This document shows, in pieces, positions 1 to 4,973 of a stretch of DNA of 6,877 bases; positions within the stretch are counted from its first letter, which is position 1; each line of letters opens with the position of its first letter. A program made the translations under genes and the position numbers. The notes beneath the pieces are model-generated. The model saw only the letters and a program-made list of their open reading frames with translations. It was not told the DNA's origin and did not search any database. The stretch covers positions 1-6,877 of the forward strand of contig JAUVPN010000146.1 of the NCBI GenBank assembly GCA_030598645.1, written 5' to 3'. Source of the stretch: Hyphomicrobium sp. (GTDB lineage: Bacteria > Pseudomonadota > Alphaproteobacteria > Rhizobiales > Hyphomicrobiaceae).

Positions 1-89
1 CTCTGGGCGCTTGCCGTCGTGAAGAGCCCGTGCCGTTGAAGCTGGGCGCTGATGTGCCAGCGACCACTGTGACTGAGACCGCTCGCTAA
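1..89 (+). CDS. Small lipoprotein, upstream tandem copy (5' end outside window)
   Basis: This is the 3' end of a tiny gene. In frame from base 3 it reads LGACRREEPVPLKLGADVPA, then a short Thr/Glu/Ala tail, and stops at TAA 87-89. LGAC is a lipobox, so the Cys would be the lipidated first residue of a mature peptide of about 25 residues. The start and most of the signal peptide lie left of the window. It is a close duplicate of the complete gene at 146-274: bases 1-52 match 189-240 at 49 of 52 positions, and the encoded residues are identical from LGAC through PLKLGA. The residue after the Cys is Arg, not Asp, so the inner-membrane retention rule known from E. coli would not apply and outer-membrane sorting is expected. 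I do not recognise the family. The frame is certain because it matches the downstream copy. Confidence 0.7.
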   Translation, partial: LGACRREEPVPLKLGADVPATTVTETAR

Positions 90-240
90 ACCCTTCTGGG
101 TACGAGCCACTACGATAACTTTAACCAGGATATAGGAGAATTATCATGAAGGGGGCCATCCTCATCGCGGCCGTAACCGTCGCTATCGCTCTGGGCGCTT
201 GCCGTCGTGAAGAGCCCGTTCCGTTGAAGCTCGGCGCCGA
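1..240 (+). repeat. Direct tandem duplication of the micro-lipoprotein gene, period 188
   Basis: Bases 1-52 recur at 189-240 with mismatches only at 32, 44 and 50 of the first copy (220, 232 and 238 of the second). The first 31 bases are identical. After that the 3' ends of the two genes diverge in sequence and length but both end in Ala-Arg-stop. A nine-base CCTTCTGGG also follows each gene (92-100 and 296-304), but its spacing differs, so it may be chance. The left limit of the duplication is outside the window. Confidence 0.8.
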
Positions 241-274
241 GGTTCTTCCGGCGGCGACTCAGCCGGCTCGCTAA
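146..274 (+). CDS. Small lipoprotein, downstream tandem copy (42 aa)
   Basis: This is a complete 42-codon gene. ATG 146 is preceded by AGGAGA at 134-139, a strong ribosome binding site six bases away. The protein starts MKGAILIAAVTVAIALGAC: one Lys, a hydrophobic core of about 14 residues, then an LGAC lipobox with Cys19 as the lipidation site. The mature part is only 24 residues: CRREEPVPLKLGAEV followed by an Ala/Pro/Thr-rich end. The overall look resembles entericidin-type or other tiny outer-membrane lipoproteins, but I do not recognise the sequence and assign no function. It repeats the gene ending at 89 with a period of 188 bases. An intrinsic terminator follows 57 bases after the stop, so this is the last gene of its transcript and is not cotranscribed with pal by default. 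The pairing of start, binding site, lipobox and a conserved paralogue makes a real gene likely despite the length. Confidence 0.75.
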   Translation: MKGAILIAAVTVAIALGACRREEPVPLKLGAEVLPAATQPAR

Positions 275-331
275 AAGCGATATACAAGGTCTTGTCCTTC
301 TGGGGCCTTTGGCACGGAAGGTACAATTTCG

Positions 332-379
332 AGGCCGAGATGGTGATGCTTACAGCGTCGCATCTCGGCCTTGTTTTTT
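332..379 (+). terminator. Rho-independent terminator after the micro-lipoprotein genes
   Basis: GGCCGAGATG at 333-342 pairs perfectly with CATCTCGGCC at 361-370. A332-T371 can add an eleventh pair. Inside the loop GATGC 345-349 can pair with GCGTC 355-359 (one G-U) around a TTACA loop, giving a long, nearly continuous hairpin. TTGTTTTTT at 371-379 supplies the U-tract on the + strand. There is no matching U-tract for the other strand, so it acts rightward only. It ends the transcript of the small lipoprotein genes and insulates pal from it. Confidence 0.9.
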
Positions 380-380
380 C

Positions 381-638
381 GGGAAATGCTTCGCGGATTA
401 GTAGTTTGTGACCCTTATTCTCCCCTATGCAACAAACTGCGCACTTGATGGGGCTTGAGTCCAATCCGGGCCAGTAACGACCTCATGGTGGGAGACATTG
501 AGCGACGTGTTTGGGGCGAGCATGCGACTAGCCCTTGGAAGTTGGCCATATTTTTGTACGAACGGTCAGATAACTCCGCTTTTGAAATGAAACTGTCGCC
601 CTGCTCTGTTGTCGAGTGGTGTGGTGACGAAGGGATGC
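381..638. other. Non-coding region between the terminator and pal
   Basis: I see no convincing gene here. A 64-codon frame from TTG 455 to 649 lacks a ribosome binding site and a recognisable protein pattern, and it runs into the pal start, so I discount it. A seven-base inverted repeat, AGTTTGT 403-409 and ACAAACT 432-438, has a 22-base loop and no U-tract. The stretch most likely carries the pal promoter and leader. An upstream tolB, the usual left neighbour of pal, is not present. Confidence 0.5.
582..610 (+). promoter_or_regulatory. Candidate pal promoter
   Basis: TTGAAA at 582-587 matches five of six bases of the sigma-70 -35 box. It is followed, at the ideal 17-base spacing, by TCTGTT at 605-610, a weak -10 with three of six matches. 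Transcription would begin near 617, leaving a leader of about 22 bases that contains the pal ribosome binding site. A promoter is required somewhere here because a strong terminator lies upstream. This particular site is only the best candidate by eye. Confidence 0.3.
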
Positions 639-1163
639 ATGATGGCTAATTCCGCCTGGCTTGATCACGCGGTGCGATTGTTCGCGATTGTTCTTGCATG
701 CTTTGCAGTTGCCGCTTGTGCCAATCAAAATGCAAAGCCGGAGTCGGCGCTTGCAGGGCGCGACGGGTCAGTGAAGCCTGGCACTCAGCGCGATTTCAGC
801 GTTAACGTTGGCGATATTGTCTACTTCACCACCGATAGCGTCGACTTGACGCCCGAAGCCAGCGCAACACTGCAAAAACAGACTCGCTGGCTGGCGCAAT
901 ACCCTCAGTTCACGATTACGATTGAGGGGCACGCCGATGAGCGTGGCACGCGGGAATATAACATCGCGCTCGGTGCGCGCCGCGCGACCACCGTTCGTAA
1001 CTTCTTGGCTCGGAATGGAGTGAAAGCCTCTCGGATACGCACGATCTCTTACGGGAAGGAGCGCCCTGTCGCAGTGTGTAACGATATATCCTGCTGGTCT
1101 CAGAACCGGCGCGCTCAGACCGTGCTGAACAGCCGTCCGGGCCCCATCGCGTCCGGGAACTAG
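639..1163 (+). CDS. pal: Peptidoglycan-associated lipoprotein Pal
   Basis: Pal anchors the outer membrane to peptidoglycan and is the outer-membrane partner of TolB and TolA in the Tol-Pal division machinery. The 174-residue product, the usual Pal length, has a signal peptide ending in VAAC, with Cys27 as the lipidated residue. Next come a short polar linker (28-55) and an OmpA-like domain (about 58-165). The motif EGHADERGTREYNIALGARR (96-115) carries the two residues that bind the diaminopimelate side chain, Asp100 and Arg115, by analogy with OmpA/Pal structures. The end of the domain is CNDISCWSQNRRAQTVL; its Cys147 and Cys152 could form a disulfide. GAAGGG at 629-634 serves ATG 639 or the adjacent ATG 642; the two differ by one residue. 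The frame also continues upstream to TTG 609, but that adds ten residues before the signal peptide and has no binding site. The family assignment is secure. Confidence 0.96.
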   Translation: MMANSAWLDHAVRLFAIVLACFAVAACANQNAKPESALAGRDGSVKPGTQRDFSVNVGDIVYFTTDSVDLTPEASATLQKQTRWLAQYPQFTITIEGHADERGTREYNIALGARRATTVRNFLARNGVKASRIRTISYGKERPVAVCNDISCWSQNRRAQTVLNSRPGPIASGN

Positions 1164-1307
1164 ATCACCCATTCAACCGCCTTGCTTCTTTGGGCGCCGC
1201 AACCGCTCGCCTATTGCAGATTGCGCTCATCTCCAGGCACACTTTGGCCTTATTGGATGTTCATGAATTTTGCTCAATTTCGTAAGTTTGCGTTCTGAGG
1301 GCCCGTG

Positions 1308-2222
1308 ATGAACCGACTCCTGCGTAGATTGGGCAGGGTCACAAGCCAGTCTGTGGTGGTGCTCAGCGCTATCATATTGCTCCTGGCGCCCATTACCACA
1401 ACCAATGCACAAGACGCTCGCGCGCCGAAGGTTGCGGGCAATTACGGTTCATATGGCCCACGTGAACGCGCTGAGGAGCTATACCTCGACGGAATGGAGA
1501 AGCTCCAGGCCGGGCGACGCGCATGGGCGCAGAGAACCTTTGAGAGCCTTATTTCCCGGTATCCTAAAACACCAGCCGCAGATCGAGCGCGACGCAAGCT
1601 TGCTGATCTCTATGGCGAAATCGCGCGACCCGCTGTAAGGCCTAATGCTCCCCTCATGGTGCCCGGGTCGGCTCCACCTGTACGCGCGGGTGCCACGGGA
1701 CCAAAATGGGACCGGGAGATGCGCCGCAGTGCAGAGTTCCAAGCACAGCTGCGCGTGCAAGCCGGCGATCGTGTTTTCTTCAGTTCTGGAAGTGCAGCGC
1801 TAGGGAGCAAGGCGCGCACGGCGCTGGTTGCTCAGGCACGATGGTTGGCTCAGAACCGCGGCTTTGAAGCCACGATAGAGGGACATGCTGATGAGCCGGG
1901 CACTGACGAGCAGAACCTCATTCTTTCCAAACAGCGTGCGGAGGCTGTACGTCAGCGTCTAGTGGAGGAGGGCGTGGCGCCGGCTCGTCTAGAAATTGCA
2001 GCGCGCGGGCGCGCGCAGCGCGTGGCTATTTGTAGCGAAGCCGCGTGTCGCGGCCAGAATCGTCGCGTCATAACGATCGTATTTGTCAGGGGCACGCATA
2101 AGCGCCTGGGCCGTGGCGCCGCGCCTAATGCCTCGGGTAGCCACGTCGAGAAGCAAAGTTTGCGGCCAGCGCGGCCGGTTAGCGCGATAGACCCGATGGG
2201 TAGAGCGAGCCTACCGCGTTAA
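1308..2222 (+). CDS. Secreted TPR-OmpA hybrid protein, Pal paralogue
   Basis: The 304-residue protein begins with a basic N-region and a long hydrophobic stretch (about 15-30), then a signal peptidase I-like site (TTTNA, cut before Gln35). There is no lipobox, so unlike Pal it should be soluble in the periplasm or membrane-tethered by an uncleaved segment. Residues 50-106 form one or two TPR-like helical repeats; FESLISRYPKTPAADRARRK resembles the repeats of CpoB and BamD. A Pro/Ala-rich linker (107-135) leads to an OmpA-like domain (about 150-260) with GHADEPGTDEQNLILSKQRA. Both expected peptidoglycan-binding residues, Asp195 and Arg210, are kept. The end of the domain, ICSEAACRGQNRR, repeats the Cys-x4-Cys spacing of the neighbouring Pal, pointing to duplication from pal. 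A basic tail of about 44 residues follows. CTGAGGG (1295-1301) supports ATG 1308 over GTG 1305. The gene lies 144 bases after pal. A role beside Pal is inference. Confidence 0.88.
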   Translation: MNRLLRRLGRVTSQSVVVLSAIILLLAPITTTNAQDARAPKVAGNYGSYGPRERAEELYLDGMEKLQAGRRAWAQRTFESLISRYPKTPAADRARRKLADLYGEIARPAVRPNAPLMVPGSAPPVRAGATGPKWDREMRRSAEFQAQLRVQAGDRVFFSSGSAALGSKARTALVAQARWLAQNRGFEATIEGHADEPGTDEQNLILSKQRAEAVRQRLVEEGVAPARLEIAARGRAQRVAICSEAACRGQNRRVITIVFVRGTHKRLGRGAAPNASGSHVEKQSLRPARPVSAIDPMGRASLPR

Positions 2223-2322
2223 CTGACGGCGAGCTAAGATCGAAATGCTAAAGAGCCCCGCTCAATCGGGCCAACACAGGTCAGTTGTTTTGGTTCTACT
2301 CAGCACAATTTCGAGTGCCCGA

Positions 2323-2328
2323 TACAAT
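2323..2328 (+). promoter_or_regulatory. Candidate -10 box upstream of cpoB
   Basis: TACAAT matches the sigma-70 -10 consensus at five of six positions and would give a leader of about 40 bases before ATG 2376. The -35 position at 17-base spacing is TCAGCA (2300-2305), which is poor. The 150-base gap before cpoB makes a separate promoter possible, but readthrough from the preceding gene is just as likely because no terminator is visible there. Confidence 0.25.
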
Positions 2329-2375
2329 GGACACATTCTCTGGATAGCCATTTCCGAATTGGAATTGTATTGCCC

Positions 2376-3407
2376 ATGCAGCAACACGTCAGCCCCATGC
2401 CAAAAGGTACTCTGATTGTAGCTTCGCTTCTCGTGTTGACAGCCCCGGCGCAGGCTGGGCCGGGGACGAATAAAGCTGAACGCGGTTGGCAGGTGGCGCA
2501 AGCGCAACCGCAACAGGGACCGCCTGCCGCGCAGTCGGGGCTGCGAGCGGGTGACGATGCAGCAGCTCTTAGCAAACGTGTGGGGCAGCTCGAAGAACAG
2601 CTGGTCGATATGCAAGTCGTGGTCGGAACACTCGAATCGCTAGCGCGGTCCGGGGCGGGCGGATCGGCGACACCTGCAGCGCGTAATAGTGCTTCCAGCT
2701 ACTATAGGGGAGCTGAAACTGGACGCCTTGATGCATTGGAGACGCAGATCCGTGCACTCGCAGCTCAGATGCAACAAATTACGCAGCAATTGTCCGCTCT
2801 TGGTGCCCAGCCCCGCCGCGGCGACGCCGGCGGCGCTTTAGATGGGGTATCCCGTCTGGCGCAACCTATCGCCACCCCAAGTTTCGGTTCCACGACGGTT
2901 ACGGCGGGTTCGGATGATGCCATTGGTGGTCTGATTGAAGGTCAGAACGTATCTTCCGATTCAGTAGCTACACTTCCGCCGGCCAGTGCGACTTCGCAAG
3001 TAGGCTTGAACCGTTCCGGAAATCCTAAGCAGCTCTATGAAACAGCCTATGGCTACCTTATGCAGAGGAATTATGGTGCGGCGCAGTCAGCCTTCGAAGA
3101 TTTTCTCAGCCGGTTTCCAAACGATTCGCTCGCTGGCAACGCACAGTATTGGCTCGGCGAGGCATACTTTGTACGCGGTCAATTCAAGGCAGCGGCTGGT
3201 GCCTTCCTGAAAGGCTACCAAGTTTATTCAAGCAACGCTCGTGCTCCCGACAGCTTACTAAAGCTTGCTATGTCGCTAGACCGGCTGGGGCAAAAGGATG
3301 CCGCCTGCACATCTTATGCAGAGCTCTCCTCGAAATTCCCCAGTGCACCACAGAACGTCAAAATGCGCGCCAAGTCGGAGCGTCAACGCACCGGCTGTCC
3401 CCGATGA
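2376..3407 (+). CDS. cpoB: Cell division coordinator CpoB (tol-pal system protein YbgF)
   Basis: CpoB is a periplasmic protein that, in E. coli, links the Tol complex with the peptidoglycan synthase PBP1B and its activator LpoB. The 343-residue product has a signal peptide (hydrophobic core about 13-23, cleavage after APAQA, residue 27). A coiled coil follows in two heptad-rich stretches (63-90 and 116-142; VGQLEEQLVDMQ and LDALETQIRALAAQM), matching the trimerising N-terminal part of the family. A low-complexity Gly/Ser/Ala linker (about 143-213) leads to a C-terminal TPR domain (217-335) with LYETAYGYLMQRNYGAAQSA and FLSRFPNDSLAGNAQYWLGE, the hallmark of YbgF. Cys311 and Cys341 are present. 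The start is uncertain: TTG 2370, ATG 2376 and ATG 2397 are all in frame, none has a strong binding site, and all keep the signal peptide. The position between a Pal-type gene and tilS fits the family. Confidence 0.94.
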   Translation: MQQHVSPMPKGTLIVASLLVLTAPAQAGPGTNKAERGWQVAQAQPQQGPPAAQSGLRAGDDAAALSKRVGQLEEQLVDMQVVVGTLESLARSGAGGSATPAARNSASSYYRGAETGRLDALETQIRALAAQMQQITQQLSALGAQPRRGDAGGALDGVSRLAQPIATPSFGSTTVTAGSDDAIGGLIEGQNVSSDSVATLPPASATSQVGLNRSGNPKQLYETAYGYLMQRNYGAAQSAFEDFLSRFPNDSLAGNAQYWLGEAYFVRGQFKAAAGAFLKGYQVYSSNARAPDSLLKLAMSLDRLGQKDAACTSYAELSSKFPSAPQNVKMRAKSERQRTGCPR

Positions 3408-3432
3408 AGACGTGGGCGTCGCGGTGGTGATC

Positions 3433-4749
3433 GTGACGGAGCCGGTCGGGGATGTTGAGCGCGATGAGCGGTTGGCGGTGCTTCAACCCTTCCGTGTTCT
3501 TATCCTCGCAGTGTCGGGCGGTGCTGACAGCGTAGCGATGATGCAACTCGTCGCTGACTGGTCGCGCCAGGGGGGGTGCGAAAAGCGCACTATCATTGTT
3601 GCGACTGTTGATCACCGATTACGGCCAGGGTCCGACCTTGAAGCGCAATGGGTGGCGGAAAGAGCGCGTGCTCTTGGGCTCTCGCATGAGACGCTGGCTT
3701 GGGAAGGCAACAAGCCCGAAAGCGGACTTCAGGGTGCGGCACGCGAGGTGCGCTATCGTTTGCTGCAGGAGTTAGGTTGGCGCCTGCGTGACGAGGGTCC
3801 GGCGGCGATCGTAACCGCTCACACCCAAGATGATCAGGCCGAGACATTTCTCATGCGTCTTGCACGTGGCAGCGGGCTTGATGGTCTGTCTGGCATGTCC
3901 ACGGCCCGCAATCTCGACCACAACGCTGACTGCCAATTGGTCCGCCCGCTTTTGGGACTTCCCGGCGCACGCCTTATTGCTACCCTCAGGTCACGCGGAA
4001 TCGCTTGGATCGAAGACCCGAGCAATGTGCAAGACCAATTTGAGCGCGTGCGCGTGCGCAAGGCCCGTGGCGCGTTGGAGCAGCTCGGGCTGACGAATGA
4101 AAAAATCGCGAGAAGTGCCCGACGTTTGAGGCGCGCCCGCAACGCGCTAGATGCGGCTAGGGAAAGGCTGCAATCAGAAGCAAACCTTGATGTCCATGGC
4201 GGCGCCTTTGCCGATTGCGATACGCAAGCGTTCCTTTCTGCGGCGGAGGAATTGAGATTGCGTTTGCTCGCGCGATTGATCGTTGCGTTTGGGGGGCAAG
4301 ATGAGCCGATCCGCCTTGCCAAGTTAGAGGCGTTGGTTGACCATCTGACACAGCCAGGCTTTGAGGCGTCCACGCTGGGCGGCTGCATTGTCTCTCGGTT
4401 TGGCGAAAAAATCTGTGTTGCTCGAGAACCGGGTCGCGCAGGTCTGCCAGAGTGTGCTTTAGAACCAGGGCACTTTGCCACGTGGGATCGGAGGTTCCGA
4501 GTATGGGCCTCGCCCCAACTGCGCAAGCCGCTTATTGTTCGCGCGCTAGGCGCTGACAGTTTTGCTCAATTACGCAAGCACCTTAGCGTTAGCGGAGAAG
4601 TTCCGATCGCCAGGGTCGCTGCAACGCTACCGTCCTTTTGGCAGGCGAATGAGCTGTTTGCCGTTCCCCACCTATTTGATGCGCCCGATCCATTTGCGGG
4701 GTATGGACGCGAAGGACAGCAACTTTGTTCGGCTGAATTCCTTTGGTAG
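3433..4749 (+). CDS. tilS: tRNA(Ile)-lysidine synthase TilS
   Basis: TilS uses ATP and lysine to convert C34 of the CAU anticodon of tRNA-Ile2 to lysidine, changing its codon from AUG to AUA and its charging from Met to Ile. From GTG 3433 the product has 438 residues. The PP-loop SGGADS (28-33) binds ATP. TVDHRLRPGS, QGAAREVRYRLL and AHTQDDQAETF (129-139) follow as in the family, then RLARGSGLDGLSGM, RPLLGLPGARL and WIEDPSNVQDQFERVRVR. The C-terminal half is the less conserved tRNA-recognition part. The reading frame stays open back to ATG 3298, but that would overlap cpoB by 110 bases with a non-TilS-like leader. GTG 3433, 26 bases after the cpoB stop and preceded by GGTGG at 3423-3427, is my choice. 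GTG 3412, 3424 and 3427 are alternatives. Close spacing suggests cotranscription with cpoB. Confidence 0.93.
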   Translation: MTEPVGDVERDERLAVLQPFRVLILAVSGGADSVAMMQLVADWSRQGGCEKRTIIVATVDHRLRPGSDLEAQWVAERARALGLSHETLAWEGNKPESGLQGAAREVRYRLLQELGWRLRDEGPAAIVTAHTQDDQAETFLMRLARGSGLDGLSGMSTARNLDHNADCQLVRPLLGLPGARLIATLRSRGIAWIEDPSNVQDQFERVRVRKARGALEQLGLTNEKIARSARRLRRARNALDAARERLQSEANLDVHGGAFADCDTQAFLSAAEELRLRLLARLIVAFGGQDEPIRLAKLEALVDHLTQPGFEASTLGGCIVSRFGEKICVAREPGRAGLPECALEPGHFATWDRRFRVWASPQLRKPLIVRALGADSFAQLRKHLSVSGEVPIARVAATLPSFWQANELFAVPHLFDAPDPFAGYGREGQQLCSAEFLW

Positions 4750-4973
4750 GGTCATATTGTTGTTCTTAAGACCAAAAAAACCGCCGCGGGCTGTGTTTAG
4801 CCGCGACCCTTCGGCCATTGGCAATTTCCGAACGTTAAACTATTTGGGAACTCAATTCTGTAACTTGGCAAGGAACGGCGCCATACCTATGTTAACAGTG
4901 TTTTGGACGGCGTGTTATTGTCAATGATGCATTCGGATATCTTGGGGCGCCTGGGAGCCGTATAAGGAACGCG
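4750..4973. other. tilS-ftsH intergenic region
   Basis: This 224-base stretch holds the ftsH promoter described separately, plus a leader of about 75 bases. An imperfect hairpin, CGCGGGCT 4785-4792 with AGCCGCG 4799-4805, has a bulged G and no following U-tract, so I do not call it a terminator. A frame that starts inside tilS at 4562 and runs through to 4927 has no coding character. Transcription from cpoB-tilS may read through into ftsH. Confidence 0.5.
4864..4893 (+). promoter_or_regulatory. ftsH promoter, sigma-70 boxes overlapping an RpoH-like heat-shock pattern
   Basis: TTGGCA at 4865-4870 and TATGTT at 4888-4893 are separated by exactly 17 bases, a good vegetative promoter (five and four of six matches). 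The same bases also read CTTG (4864-4867), an 18-base spacer, then CCTATGT (4886-4892). This fits the alphaproteobacterial RpoH consensus as I recall it, CTTG-N17/18-CYTATNT. ftsH is a known heat-shock gene in several proteobacteria, so dual control is plausible. Transcription would start near 4900. Confidence 0.55.

Noticed and set aside
403..438. Seven-base inverted repeat AGTTTGT/ACAAACT
   Set aside because: Short stem with a 22-base loop and no adjoining signal; could easily arise by chance. Kept only as a note in the intergenic entry.
455..649. 64-codon + strand frame ahead of pal
   Set aside because: TTG start without a binding site, no recognisable pattern, and overlap with the pal start. 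Its last codons from ATG 635 give only MHDG and stop.
768..1172. Minus-strand frame of 134 codons opposite pal
   Set aside because: It is an antisense shadow of pal with no ribosome binding site or recognisable domain.
2255..2272. Possible terminator after the TPR-OmpA gene (CCCG ... CGGG)
   Set aside because: Only about four base pairs with mismatched outer bases and no U-tract, so it cannot be supported as an intrinsic terminator.
3834..4526. Long minus-strand frame of 230 codons
   Set aside because: It lies entirely antisense to tilS, whose protein motifs are unmistakable, and its own product is a Ser/Arg/Ala-rich sequence with no family pattern, as expected for the reverse of a GC-rich gene.
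4785..4805. Hairpin after tilS
   Set aside because: Seven pairs with a bulged G, followed by ACCCTTCGG rather than a run of T, so it is not a convincing terminator.
4562..4927. 121-codon + strand frame spanning the end of tilS and the gap before ftsH
   Set aside because: About half overlaps tilS in another frame, the remainder crosses the ftsH promoter, and the product has no coding character.
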